DNA of 37,630 nucleotides from an uncultured Clostridia bacterium (GTDB lineage Bacteria > Bacillota > Clostridia > Oscillospirales > Acutalibacteraceae). Below the pieces are notes generated by a model, which searched no databases, was not told the DNA's origin, and saw only the letters and a list, made by a program, of their open reading frames with translations. Positions 1-8,170 of this stretch are shown here, in pieces. Numbering within the stretch: position 1 is the stretch's first letter; each line of letters begins with the position of its first letter. The position numbers were made by a program, and so were the translations under genes. The stretch lies in contig CAMMAZ010000022.1 in assembly GCA_946493765.1 (NCBI GenBank), positions 1 through 37,630 on the forward strand, in the 5' to 3' direction.

Positions 1-81
1 GAACAAATTTCACTGCATCGAAAAAGACCGCCCCACCTTCGGTGAGCGGTCTTTTGGGTCGAGGCGACAAGATTTGAACTT
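1..81. repeat. Direct repeat copy 1: tRNA-Pro 3' remnant plus terminator
   Basis: This stretch is almost identical to 149-230; the only visible difference is a small change at 54-58 (ggg here against ttgg in the other copy). It holds a terminator hairpin (21-55) and, at 56-81, the T-arm and 3' acceptor strand of the tRNA-Pro gene that is complete at 205-281. The remnant ends CCC where the true gene has CCA. The two copies are separated by 67 bp (82-148) with no recognisable gene. The repeat may begin before the window. Confidence 0.85.
21..55 (-). terminator. Intrinsic terminator (duplicate copy)
   Basis: An 11-bp outer stem (AAAAAGACCGC with GCGGTCTTTTT) encloses a CACC/GGTG inner stem. The A and T flanks make it usable in both directions. 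It is the duplicated copy of the tRNA-Pro terminator at 169-205. Confidence 0.7.
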
Positions 82-148
82 AAACCGGCCAGCGTCTGGA
101 CTGCACCAGCCGCATATGAAATTCCTCCGGAATTTCAAGAGACCGCGC

Positions 149-230
149 GAACAAATTTCACTGCATCGAAAAAGACCGCCCCACCTTCGGTGAGCGGTCT
201 TTTTTGGTCGAGGCGACAAGATTTGAACTT
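149..230. repeat. Direct repeat copy 2 (carries the intact tRNA-Pro 3' end)
   Basis: Second copy of the 1-81 repeat. It overlaps the terminator and the last 26 bases of the complete tRNA-Pro gene. Duplication of a tRNA 3' end with its terminator is what integration or tandem recombination at a tRNA gene leaves behind; no integrase lies next to it. Confidence 0.85.
169..205 (-). terminator. tRNA-Pro terminator
   Basis: The hairpin AAAAAGACCGC ... GCGGTCTTTTT with a CACC-TTC-GGTG core lies directly after the encoded CCA end of tRNA-Pro. It is symmetrical enough to act in both directions. Confidence 0.8.
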
Positions 231-281
231 GCGGCCTCTGCGTCCCGAACGCAGCGCTCTACCAAACTGAGCCACGCCTCG
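205..281 (-). tRNA. tRNA-Pro(CGG)
   Basis: Read on the minus strand, the acceptor stem CGAGGCG pairs with CGCCTCG, followed by discriminator A and an encoded CCA (205-207). The D-arm contains GGCTCAGTTTGGTAGAGC, the anticodon arm CTGCG-TTCGGGA-CGCAG gives anticodon CGG, and the T-loop is TTCAAAT. The G after the anticodon and discriminator A are both usual for proline tRNAs. A strong promoter lies immediately upstream. Confidence 0.95.
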
Positions 282-301
282 ACATCTTTACAACGAGATT
301 T

Positions 302-330
302 ATTATATTGTATTTTCGCAAAAAAGTCAA
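302..330 (-). promoter_or_regulatory. Sigma-A promoter of tRNA-Pro
   Basis: On the minus strand TTGACT (325-330), a 17-nt spacer and TATAAT (302-307) lie about 20 bp upstream of the mature tRNA 5' end. The stretch from 331 to 395 is AT-rich and shows nothing else. Confidence 0.85.
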
Positions 331-395
331 TAGCTTTTTTCATTTTTTTGAAACTTTTCGCGTTTATTACCTTTCAGATATGATGATTCTACCAT

Positions 396-1277
396 TCAAT
401 ACAACGCGGATTTCCCGATCGCACGGTATTCCCGCGGCGTTTTCCCGATATGGGCGCGAAACGCCTTATTAAAATTTGCAGTGTTATTGAATCCGCACTG
501 CAGTGCGATTTCCAACATGGTGGTGGAAGAATCGGTTTCCAGCATGCGCATCGCCTTTTCCAGCCGTTTTTGGGTGATATAATCCCAAACGCCGGTTCCA
601 ATCACCGTTTTGAAAACCGTTGAAAAATAGCTGGCGCTTAAATTCGCATTTGCCGCAATATCCGCAAGCTTTAACGGTTCGGTCAAATGACTGTGGATAT
701 ATTCGATCGCATTTTTGACCGGTAAAATATTGGCGCCGGTGCCTTTTTGTCCGGGTGCGTAATAATTCGTCTGTCGGATCAGCGTCAACAAGATCTCAAT
801 AACCTTTGCACGAACGGAAATCCTAAATTCCGGCGGTTTTTCCAAAAATTCTTTTTCGATTTCCAACAGCAGCCGGGCAATGATTTTGGCGGCGTCATCG
901 CCGCGGTTTAAACGATTTTGAAATGTCTTTTGATGGGAGAAAAACAAATTGCTGTCGGAAAAGCTGTCGTTTCCGGTTCCCCAAAAATAACGCGGTTCAA
1001 AATGCAGATTCATCAAAATCATTTCTTCTCGATCATCAATTTTTGTGATACAATGTTCTTCGTTAGAGGAAAAAACGAAAACATCTCCCTTTTGAATGGA
1101 ATAGACTGCGTTGGCCGTTGTGTATTTTCCGCTGCCGGATTTGAATAAAACGATTTCAAATTGACTGTGCCGGTGTTCCCGCCACGCTCTGTCACCGCTT
1201 GGCACATGCACGTTAAATAATTTGAGCAGCACATCCCGTTGATTGTTATCCTTGATCGATGCTTCTTTCACTTCCAT
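396..1277 (-). CDS. AraC-family transcriptional regulator
   Basis: Predicted AraC/XylS-type regulator of the facing carbohydrate genes, 293 residues. The N-terminal half looks like a cupin sugar-sensing domain (HRHSQFEIVLFKSG near residue 36, a conserved EEH near residue 73). The C-terminal hundred residues carry two helix-turn-helix units: the first around LADIAANANLSASYFS, the second ending in the family signature GFNNTANFNKAFRAHIGKTP. The ATG at 1277 follows a strong AAAGGAGGAG. It is divergent from the enolase-superfamily gene at 1434, the usual arrangement for a local activator of a catabolic operon. A minus-strand sigma-A promoter (1376-1403) leaves a leader of roughly 90 nt containing a 12-bp palindrome. 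The inducer is not deducible; a xylan- or beta-glucan-derived sugar is inferred from the neighbours. Confidence 0.92.
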   Translation of the reverse strand: MEVKEASIKDNNQRDVLLKLFNVHVPSGDRAWREHRHSQFEIVLFKSGSGKYTTANAVYSIQKGDVFVFSSNEEHCITKIDDREEMILMNLHFEPRYFWGTGNDSFSDSNLFFSHQKTFQNRLNRGDDAAKIIARLLLEIEKEFLEKPPEFRISVRAKVIEILLTLIRQTNYYAPGQKGTGANILPVKNAIEYIHSHLTEPLKLADIAANANLSASYFSTVFKTVIGTGVWDYITQKRLEKAMRMLETDSSTTMLEIALQCGFNNTANFNKAFRAHIGKTPREYRAIGKSALY

Positions 1278-1312
1278 TTTATAATCGCTCCTCCTTTCGG
1301 ACAGCTAAATAA

Positions 1313-1324
1313 AGTTTGCAAACT
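1313..1324. promoter_or_regulatory. Palindromic operator candidate AGTTTGCAAACT
   Basis: A perfect 12-bp palindrome in the divergent intergenic region between the AraC gene and the dehydratase gene. It lies just upstream of a TATAAT (1331-1336) reading rightwards that has no good -35, so it could be an activator or repressor site for the 1434 operon. A second inverted repeat, GGTATA/TATACC (1360-1365 and 1378-1383), surrounds the -10 of the araC promoter. The regulator binding them is unknown. Confidence 0.45.
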
Positions 1325-1375
1325 GATAAATATAATTGATGAAAAATTCCGCATGAAAAGGTATACTGCAATTAA

Positions 1376-1403
1376 ATTATACCGTAGGCAAGCACAAAGT
1401 CAA
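1376..1403 (-). promoter_or_regulatory. Sigma-A promoter of the AraC-type gene
   Basis: Minus strand: TTGACT (1398-1403), a 16-nt spacer, TATAAT (1376-1381). The -10 overlaps the inverted repeat GGTATA/TATACC, which could allow autoregulation. Confidence 0.75.
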
Positions 1404-1433
1404 GCCGAAATATTTTAGAAACGAGGAAGATTG

Positions 1434-2786
1434 ATGCAAAACTGTTCTTTTAACCCTTATTCCAATCCGTCGGAACTGAAAATCACCGATATGCGGTTCG
1501 TGGATATCGACGGCGCACCCAAACGCTGCACGATTTTAAAAATTATGACAAATCAAGGGATCACCGGCTACGGCGAGGTCCGTGACGCATCCAGTAAAAC
1601 CTATGCGTTGCTGCTTAAAAGCCGGATTTTAGGAGAAAACCCCTGCAACGTGGATAAAATTTTCCGAAAAATCAAACAGTTCGGCGGTCATTCCCGGCAG
1701 GGCGGCGGGGTGTCCGGTATTGAGATCGCTTTATGGGATTTGGCCGGCAAAGCCTATGGCGTGCCGCTGTATCAGATGCTCGGCGGTAAATTTCGCGATC
1801 AAATCCGCGTTTACTGCGATACCGACGTTGATGGAAAACACACCGGCACCGATATGGGAAATGCTTTAAAAAAACGCATGGAAATGGGATTCACCTTTTT
1901 AAAAATGGATTTGGGGATCGGTCTGTTGCTCGACGAGCCCGGCACGATCAACGCGCCGTTGGGTTTTATAGACGAGATGAAAAAGTATGCTGGGCATATC
2001 TTAAACGCGCAGGGCGGTTCCGTTACCGAAGACATGGTCAAACAAAAAAAGAGCTATGATATTGTGACAACGGCGCATCCTTTTACCGGTATTCATTTGA
2101 CTGAAAAAGGCTTGGATTTTCTTGAAAACTATGTCAAAGAGGTCCGCGCAGTTATCGGCTATGAAGTGCCGCTTGCCATCGATCACTTCGGGCATGTCTG
2201 CGTGGAGGACTGCATCAAATTTGCACGCCGCATGGAGCCTTACAATTTAGCATGGATCGAAGATATGATCCCGTGGATGTATACCGATCAGTATATTCGT
2301 TTAAAAAACAGCACGACGATCCCCGTGTGCACCGGCGAAGACATCTATCTCAAGGAAGGGTTCAAAACATTGCTGGACGCCAGGGCTGTTTCGGTCATTC
2401 ATCCCGATATTCTCACCTGCGGCGGCGCATTGGAACTGAAAAAAATCGCCGATATGGCGGATGAAGCAGGGGTCGCTGTTGCGGTGCATATGGCGGAAAG
2501 CCCGATCGCCTGCATGGCGGCGGTGCAGACCTGCGCCGCGATGCATAACGTGCTGGCGCTGGAATTTCATTCGGTCGATGTGCCGTGGTGGAGCGATATG
2601 GTCACCGGGCTTTCCTCCCCTCTGATTCAAAACGGATTTATCACCGTGCCGGATAAACCGGGACTCGGTCTTGACGATGTGAACGAAACGGTGCTCAAAG
2701 AACATATCAATCCCGACATTCCCGGCATGTGGGAATCCACCGACGCCTGGAACAGAGAATTTGCAAACGACCGCATCTGGAGCTGA
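1434..2786 (+). CDS. Enolase-superfamily sugar-acid dehydratase (mandelate racemase group)
   Basis: Member of the mandelate racemase/muconate lactonizing group of the enolase superfamily; such enzymes abstract the proton next to a carboxylate, most often dehydrating aldonic or uronic sugar acids. The N-terminal capping domain is followed by the (beta/alpha)7-beta barrel. Candidate metal ligands are Asp in LAIDHFGH (about residue 250), Glu in AWIEDMI (276) and Glu in CTGEDIY (302). VIHPD (325) and AVHMAESP (352) supply the Asp-His pair, and FLKMD (157-159) sits where the Lys-x-Lys motif is expected, with Asp in place of the second Lys. A loop of about 60 residues (165-225) is longer than usual. 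ATG 1434 is preferred to TTG 1431 because GAGGAA then lies 5 nt upstream. First gene of the operon. The substrate is unknown; a hexonate, xylonate or uronate product is inferred. Confidence 0.85.
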   Translation: MQNCSFNPYSNPSELKITDMRFVDIDGAPKRCTILKIMTNQGITGYGEVRDASSKTYALLLKSRILGENPCNVDKIFRKIKQFGGHSRQGGGVSGIEIALWDLAGKAYGVPLYQMLGGKFRDQIRVYCDTDVDGKHTGTDMGNALKKRMEMGFTFLKMDLGIGLLLDEPGTINAPLGFIDEMKKYAGHILNAQGGSVTEDMVKQKKSYDIVTTAHPFTGIHLTEKGLDFLENYVKEVRAVIGYEVPLAIDHFGHVCVEDCIKFARRMEPYNLAWIEDMIPWMYTDQYIRLKNSTTIPVCTGEDIYLKEGFKTLLDARAVSVIHPDILTCGGALELKKIADMADEAGVAVAVHMAESPIACMAAVQTCAAMHNVLALEFHSVDVPWWSDMVTGLSSPLIQNGFITVPDKPGLGLDDVNETVLKEHINPDIPGMWESTDAWNREFANDRIWS

Positions 2787-2812
2787 TGCAATACTTTTCG
2801 GAGGTTTTTATT

Positions 2813-4141
2813 ATGTTAGACAATCAAAAAATTCTGCAAAACTTCCATGCACAAAAGGAGCTTATGGAAGACAAAATCCAAAACGGCATTGAAGCCAACC
2901 GCAAAGGCTATTTCAAACTCAATTTTATCGATCAGGACAACAAACCGGTTGCCGGCGCGAAAGTGACAGTCAAACAAAAAACCAGCGCTTTTAAATTCGG
3001 CTGCAATTTGTTTAAGCTCGGCTGTTTTAAAAAGGACGAGGACAATGCCGATTATGCGGAGAAATTTGCAAAGCTTTTCAACATGGCGACCCTGCCCTTT
3101 TACTGGGACGATTTTGAACCGCAAAAGGGCAAAATGCGGTTTGACAAGGATTCGCCGTTTATTGATCGGCGGATTCCGCCGGAGCTGGGATTGGAATTCT
3201 GCCAAAAACATAATATTGAAGCAAAAGGTCATCCGCTTTTCTGGCAGGTCATGCTGCCGGAATGGCTGCCGGATGACTATGAACAGCTAAAACCTCACTG
3301 GACCGACCGCTTAGAAGCGATCGCCAAACGATATGACGGCGTGATCCGTTCCTTTGACTGTGTGAATGAATGCATCTCTGTTCCGCTTTTAAAAACCGAA
3401 CCGCGGCACAACAGCGGTTACCGCAATTATAAACCGCTAAAAGGCGTTTACCCCGAATGGGCATTCAAACAAACGGCACATTTTTTCAAAAAAAGCAAGC
3501 TTGTTTTGAATGAAACCGCGGGTCCGTGGGATGATTACAAACAAGAGCTTTCCCCCTATTATCTGCTGGCGGAAAATCTGATCTTAAAAGGCTGTCAGGT
3601 GGATATCATCGGGTTGCAGTATCACAACTTCAACACGCCGGAAAACATGGTCGATCTAAACGCAAAATATTACAATCCGATGCATTTATATAAAGTCATG
3701 GATACCTATGGGCAGCTTGGCCGTCCGTTATCCGTCTCGGAGATCACCGTTCCCGGCTATGACGACGCACTGCAGGCGGAAATCCTCAAAAATCTCTACC
3801 GCATCTGGTTCAGTCACAAAAACATGGAATCCATCATTTATTGGAACCTTGGAGACAACTGCGCGATTTCCGCCGCTAACCGGGAAGGCTGGGCGGAGGA
3901 CGCCTATAAAAGCGGACTGATCAACAATGATTTCTCCGAAAAATTGTCCTATCAGGTTTTGGATCAGTTGATCAACAAGGAATGGCGCACCAATCTGACA
4001 ATCGAAACCAAAGACAGTCATACTTATTTCAAAGCGTTTTATGGAGACTATGAAATTACCGCTGTTCACAACGGTAAAGTGATAACACGCGAGTTGCATT
4101 TGAGCCGCGACGGTTATGACGAATTTCAATTTGTTTTTTAA
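2813..4141 (+). CDS. GH10-like intracellular endo-beta-1,4-xylanase/glycosidase
   Basis: Glycoside hydrolase of the GH10 type, 442 residues, expected to cleave beta-1,4-xylosidic or related bonds. The catalytic barrel shows the family landmarks: AKGHPLFW (about 137-144), FDCVNECIS with acid/base Glu186, the GLQYH strand (267-271) and SVSE with nucleophile Glu310, then a WNLGD strand near 354. An N-terminal beta-rich module (31-70, GYFKLNFIDQDNKPVAGAKV) precedes the barrel, as in many long GH10 proteins. There is no signal peptide or anchor, so it acts inside the cell on imported oligosaccharides. ATG 2813 has CGGAGG 10 nt upstream; earlier in-frame ATGs lie inside the preceding gene. It is 26 nt downstream of the dehydratase and 14 nt upstream of the SDR gene, so co-transcribed. 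Exact specificity is not visible. Confidence 0.85.
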   Translation: MLDNQKILQNFHAQKELMEDKIQNGIEANRKGYFKLNFIDQDNKPVAGAKVTVKQKTSAFKFGCNLFKLGCFKKDEDNADYAEKFAKLFNMATLPFYWDDFEPQKGKMRFDKDSPFIDRRIPPELGLEFCQKHNIEAKGHPLFWQVMLPEWLPDDYEQLKPHWTDRLEAIAKRYDGVIRSFDCVNECISVPLLKTEPRHNSGYRNYKPLKGVYPEWAFKQTAHFFKKSKLVLNETAGPWDDYKQELSPYYLLAENLILKGCQVDIIGLQYHNFNTPENMVDLNAKYYNPMHLYKVMDTYGQLGRPLSVSEITVPGYDDALQAEILKNLYRIWFSHKNMESIIYWNLGDNCAISAANREGWAEDAYKSGLINNDFSEKLSYQVLDQLINKEWRTNLTIETKDSHTYFKAFYGDYEITAVHNGKVITRELHLSRDGYDEFQFVF

Positions 4142-4155
4142 AGGAGTGTTTTCTT

Positions 4156-4896
4156 TTGGTTGACTTGAAAGGAAAAAAAGCGCTGATCACAGGCGCCAGC
4201 CGCGGGATCGGCAGGGCGATCGCCTTAGAACTCGCCGCATGCGGGGCGGAGATTTTCCTGCATTATGCGAACAACACCGGCAAAGCAAAAGAGACCTTAT
4301 CGGAAATTTCAAATCTTAGTGTTCCATGCAGGTTGATACAGGCGGATTTGAACGATCCTGCCCAAACCAAAGCCTGCTTTTCAAAGACCGGCGGGGTGGA
4401 TATTTTAGTCCTGAATGCATCCACACAAATTAAAAATGAATGGGATAAAATCACCGAAGACGAATTTTCAAAACAGGTCAACTGCAACTTTTTATCTTCC
4501 CTTTTGTTGCTACAGCAATATATTCCGTACATGCAAAAACAGCGGTTTGGGCGCGTTGTCACGATCGGCAGTGTGCAGGAAACAAAACCGCATCCGCAGA
4601 TGCTGGTTTATGCCGCGACAAAAGCGGCGCAAACCTCTATGGCAATGTCACTGGCGATGCAATTGGCGCCTTATGCTATCACCGTCAACAATGTAGCGCC
4701 CGGCACCATCTACACCGACCGAAACAAGCAAGCGCTGCACGATCCCGCTTATGCAAAGAAAGTCATGGATTCTATTCCGCTTCATTTTTTTGGAGAACCC
4801 AAGGACATCGCGGCGACCGTCCGGCTGCTTTGCAGCGATGAAGGACGATATATCACCGGGCAAAGCATTTATATCGACGGTGGAAAAAGTTTATAA
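4156..4896 (+). CDS. SDR-family NAD(P)-dependent oxidoreductase
   Basis: Classical short-chain dehydrogenase/reductase, 246 residues. It has the nucleotide-binding TGASRGIG (13-20), LVLNAS in place of NNAG (about 86), catalytic Ser in TIGSVQ, the YAATK active-site Tyr/Lys pair (about 153-157) and the VAPGTIYTDR loop. The TTG start at 4156 is chosen because AAGGAG at 4141-4146, overlapping the previous stop codon, is 9 nt away. Last gene of the three-gene operon, followed by a strong terminator. Many database relatives are called FabG, but with a sugar-acid dehydratase and GH10 enzyme upstream it more likely oxidises or reduces a sugar, sugar acid or keto-sugar acid. The substrate is inferred, not shown. 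Confidence 0.88.
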   Translation: MVDLKGKKALITGASRGIGRAIALELAACGAEIFLHYANNTGKAKETLSEISNLSVPCRLIQADLNDPAQTKACFSKTGGVDILVLNASTQIKNEWDKITEDEFSKQVNCNFLSSLLLLQQYIPYMQKQRFGRVVTIGSVQETKPHPQMLVYAATKAAQTSMAMSLAMQLAPYAITVNNVAPGTIYTDRNKQALHDPAYAKKVMDSIPLHFFGEPKDIAATVRLLCSDEGRYITGQSIYIDGGKSL

Positions 4897-4901
4897 CATC
4901 C

Positions 4902-4940
4902 AAGATGGGAAAGGGCTTTGCTTTTTCCCATCTTTCTTTT
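4902..4940 (+). terminator. Terminator of the dehydratase-GH10-SDR operon
   Basis: AAGATGGGAAA pairs with TTTCCCATCTT around a short loop and is followed by TCTTTT; it begins five bases after the SDR stop codon. Confidence 0.85.
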
Positions 4941-4973
4941 ATGAAAATAACAGCGCATTTTTTCATTTTTTCA

Positions 4974-5001
4974 TTGACGTGCCGGTAATTCATGTTATAA
5001 T
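4974..5001 (+). promoter_or_regulatory. Sigma-A promoter of the phosphorylase gene
   Basis: TTGACG (4974-4979), a 16-nt spacer, TATAAT (4996-5001), then AAAGGAG ahead of ATG 5032. The phosphorylase is therefore a separate transcription unit from the upstream operon. Confidence 0.85.
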
Positions 5002-5031
5002 AATAATAATATCAGACAAAGGAGTAAAATC

Positions 5032-8000
5032 ATGTATTCATTTAATGGGACGGATTTCACCGTCGAGGATTATAACAATGCAAAAACCTTTGCCAATTTC
5101 CTGCCGGGGATTGCCGGACTGACCGGAACCCCGATGTGGGTGTTTTATGCCAATAAAGGTCAGGGTGTTTGCAGCTTCGGTGTGCGGGATAAAAATCATT
5201 GCATCATCGAATTCTATCCTGCAAACCAAAGCTATCAACAGGTGTTCAACAAGGGATTTCGCACCTATATCAAAGCGAACGGAACGGTTTTTGAGCCCTT
5301 CTCTCCCCACACAAAAAATGAAAAGGCCAAAATGAAGGTCAACGCTTGCGGTTTTTCCATTGAAAGCGTGAACAGCGAACACGGTATCAAAGTCACGGTT
5401 GACTATTTTACCGTTCCGATGGAAAGCTTTGCCGCGCTTGTCCGCCGTGTGAAAATCACAAATGTGTCGGACAAGGCAGTCGACCTGGAAGTGCTCGACG
5501 GCCTGCCGGAAATCTTTGCCAACGGTGTGACGGTTGACGGTTACAAATTTATGGGCAACACCTATCAGGCTTGGTCGGATGTGTTCAATCTGGAAAACAA
5601 GATTCCGTTTTATCATGTGCGCGCAAGCGTGGACGATTCGGCGGAAGTCAGCGAAATCACCGACGGTTATTTTTATCTGTCCTCGGTTGGTGGCGAATTG
5701 ACCGCGCCGATCGTCGATCGCAAACTGATTTTTGGAGAAGATACCTCCTTTTATGTGCCGCATCTGTTTTGCAAACAACCGCTGTCGGAGATTTTAAAAC
5801 AGCAGCCTGTCACCGAGAATAAATATGGCTGCGGGTTCACCCCGGCCGCCGCGAAACTTGCATCCGGTCAGACGCTAAAGATCGATTCTCTGATCGGATA
5901 TACCAAAAATATCGATCAGATCAATGCGGACAGCGCACGGCTGTGCAGCGAAGCATTTTTTGAAGAAAAAGAAAAAATCAACCGCGACCTGATCGAAGAT
6001 CTGACAAAAGAGGTCAAAACCAAAACCGCTTCGCCGGTATTTGATAAATATATTCAAACCACCTATATGGACAATCTGCTGCGCGGCGGCAAGCCCATGA
6101 TTTTCGGAAAAAACGTTTACCATGTCTTCTCACGTAAACACGGCGACATGGAGCGCGACTATAACTTCTTTGTTGTCGAGCCGGAATATTACTCGCAGGG
6201 CAACGGCAATTTCCGCGACGTGAACCAAAATCGCCGGATGGACGTTTCTTTCTGCCCGCAGGTTATGGATTTCAACATCAAAATGTTTATGGATTTGATT
6301 GGACTGGACGGCTATAATCCGCTGTGCATTGAAGGACGCCGGTTCACCATCGACAAAGATACCGCGCTTGCAATCCTTCATAAACATGCGCAGGATGAAC
6401 AATTGATCAATTTGTTCAGCAGCGAATTTACTCCTGGACAGATCGCCCAAAGAACAGACAACAAAGACTTCTTATATGACATTTTAGCAGCTTCCAGCAG
6501 CGATACCACCGCAGAGCTTGCCGACGGATACTGGAGCGATCATTTCACCTACAACATGGATCTGATCGACAATTATCTGTCCGTCTGGCCGGACAAAAAG
6601 CATGAACTGCTATTTGAACGCAAAGATTATAAATTCTTTGAAACCGGCGCAAAAGTTCGTCCCCGCAGTGAGAAATATGTGGTGACGAAAAACGGCGTGC
6701 GGCAGTATAACGCGCTGGACGAATCCAACATCACCAACGGCTGGGCCAAAGACAAAAACGGAAAACTGGTGCAAACCAATTTATATGGAAAACTTTTGTC
6801 GCTGGCCGTTAACAAATATGCGCTTTTGGATCCTTACGGCATGGGCATTGAAATGGACGGCGGTAAACCCGGCTGGAACGATTCGTTAAACGGGTTGCCG
6901 GGTCTGATCGGTTCCGGCCTGTCCGAAACCTTTGAAACCAAACGCATCTTTGATTTTCTCTTATCGCTAAGTGACGATGAAACCGTCGACCTACCGGAAG
7001 AAATCGCGGAATTGATGCAGGAACTTTTACAGATCACCAACGCAGGCTACAATGATTTTGATTTCTGGAACGCGATTTCCAATGCGCGCGAAGCCTACCG
7101 TGACAAGATTTATGCCGGCGTCAGCGGTGTGAATGCTGCTGTTCGCACTTTTGACATCAACGACACGCTGGCGGCTTTCAGCCGGAAGCTCGGAGACGGC
7201 ATCGACAGAGCGTTGGTTGTCGGCAACGGCGTTTATCCCACTTATTTTTACTACACCATGACCGATTACGACGTCAAAGACGGTGTTGTGATCCCGAAAG
7301 CCTTTGAGCAGGTCGTTGCGCCGCTGTATCTGGAAAGCACCACCCGCGCGCTGAAGGTCACCAATGACAAGGCAATGGCCAAACGGTTATATGATGCGCT
7401 GAAAGCTTCTGATGTGTATGACCGGAAGCTGAAAATGTATAAAATCTGCGAGTCTTTGAAAAACGCAAGCTACGAACTCGGTCGTGCTACGGCGTTTACC
7501 TCCGGCTGGTTGGAAAATGAATCTGTCTTTTTACATATGGAATATAAATATTTCCTCCAGCTTTTAAAAAGCGGATTATATGATGAATATTACACGACGA
7601 TCAAAGACGCACTGGTTCCTTTCCTGGATCCTGCGATGTATGGCAGAAGTATTTTAGAAAATTCTTCTTTCATCGCCAGCAGCGCCAATCCGGACGAATC
7701 GGTGCATGGCACCGGATTTGTCGCAAGACTTAGCGGCTCCACCGTTGAAATGCTGGAAATGTGGGCGGTCATGTTCGCCGGCAAAACGCCCTTTACCTTT
7801 GAAAACGGTGTGCTGACTTTTGCGCTGCACCCGGCATTGCCGGAATGGCTGTTTGATGAAAAGGATCAAGCGGCGTTCACATTGCTCGGCAACATAAATG
7901 TGATCTATCACAATCCGTCCCGCAAAAACACTTATGACGGACTGACCGTGCAGGCAATGGAAATCACAAAACAGGACGGCACAAAATATACTGCCGGTTC

Positions 8001-8073
8001 CGCCTTGACCGGAGAGGATGCAGTCGCTGTCCGAAACGGCGATGTGAAGGAAATTGTTGTAGAGCTCGGATAA
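5032..8073 (+). CDS. GH94/GH161-like cellobiose or beta-oligoglucan phosphorylase
   Basis: Large disaccharide/oligosaccharide phosphorylase of the cellobiose-phosphorylase type (COG3459), 1013 residues. Such enzymes use inorganic phosphate to split a beta-glucoside and release a sugar 1-phosphate, saving ATP. The N-terminal beta-sandwich (MWVFYANKGQGVCSFGVRDK at 40-60) leads into an (alpha/alpha)6 barrel. GNGNFRDVNQNRR holds the likely catalytic Asp (396), and GWNDSLNGLPG (near 615) is a second conserved barrel signature. The C-terminal region around 890-960 (TVEMLEMW, FHPALP-like) is also family-like. No signal peptide; cytoplasmic. Own promoter and terminator. Whether it belongs with cellobiose, cellodextrin or beta-1,3-glucan phosphorylases cannot be settled by eye; the length and N-terminal motif favour the longer GH161-like group. 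Confidence 0.8.
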   Translation: MYSFNGTDFTVEDYNNAKTFANFLPGIAGLTGTPMWVFYANKGQGVCSFGVRDKNHCIIEFYPANQSYQQVFNKGFRTYIKANGTVFEPFSPHTKNEKAKMKVNACGFSIESVNSEHGIKVTVDYFTVPMESFAALVRRVKITNVSDKAVDLEVLDGLPEIFANGVTVDGYKFMGNTYQAWSDVFNLENKIPFYHVRASVDDSAEVSEITDGYFYLSSVGGELTAPIVDRKLIFGEDTSFYVPHLFCKQPLSEILKQQPVTENKYGCGFTPAAAKLASGQTLKIDSLIGYTKNIDQINADSARLCSEAFFEEKEKINRDLIEDLTKEVKTKTASPVFDKYIQTTYMDNLLRGGKPMIFGKNVYHVFSRKHGDMERDYNFFVVEPEYYSQGNGNFRDVNQNRRMDVSFCPQVMDFNIKMFMDLIGLDGYNPLCIEGRRFTIDKDTALAILHKHAQDEQLINLFSSEFTPGQIAQRTDNKDFLYDILAASSSDTTAELADGYWSDHFTYNMDLIDNYLSVWPDKKHELLFERKDYKFFETGAKVRPRSEKYVVTKNGVRQYNALDESNITNGWAKDKNGKLVQTNLYGKLLSLAVNKYALLDPYGMGIEMDGGKPGWNDSLNGLPGLIGSGLSETFETKRIFDFLLSLSDDETVDLPEEIAELMQELLQITNAGYNDFDFWNAISNAREAYRDKIYAGVSGVNAAVRTFDINDTLAAFSRKLGDGIDRALVVGNGVYPTYFYYTMTDYDVKDGVVIPKAFEQVVAPLYLESTTRALKVTNDKAMAKRLYDALKASDVYDRKLKMYKICESLKNASYELGRATAFTSGWLENESVFLHMEYKYFLQLLKSGLYDEYYTTIKDALVPFLDPAMYGRSILENSSFIASSANPDESVHGTGFVARLSGSTVEMLEMWAVMFAGKTPFTFENGVLTFALHPALPEWLFDEKDQAAFTLLGNINVIYHNPSRKNTYDGLTVQAMEITKQDGTKYTAGSALTGEDAVAVRNGDVKEIVVELG

Positions 8074-8084
8074 GTTTTAAAAAA

Positions 8085-8134
8085 ATAAACAAAAGGCATG
8101 AAAAGGCTTTGACTTTTTCATGCCTTTTGTTTAT
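8085..8134 (+). terminator. Terminator with 20-bp stem after the phosphorylase gene
   Basis: A perfect 20-bp inverted repeat (8085-8104 with 8115-8134) around a 10-nt loop; the distal arm is itself T-rich, so no long T tail is needed. It also carries most of the promoter of the next gene. Confidence 0.8.
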
Positions 8135-8137
8135 AAT
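8109..8137 (+). promoter_or_regulatory. Sigma-A promoter nested in the terminator
   Basis: TTGACT (8109-8114) starts in the hairpin loop, a 17-nt spacer is the distal stem arm, and TATAAT (8132-8137) straddles the stem foot. It reads into the GH3 gene at 8171. Confidence 0.75.
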
Positions 8138-8170
8138 GAGCATGTATGTTAAATCTAAGGGGTGGAAAAC

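Noticed and set aside
10..343. Short minus-strand frames over the tRNA-Pro region
   Set aside because: They translate a tRNA gene, its promoter and terminator; non-coding.
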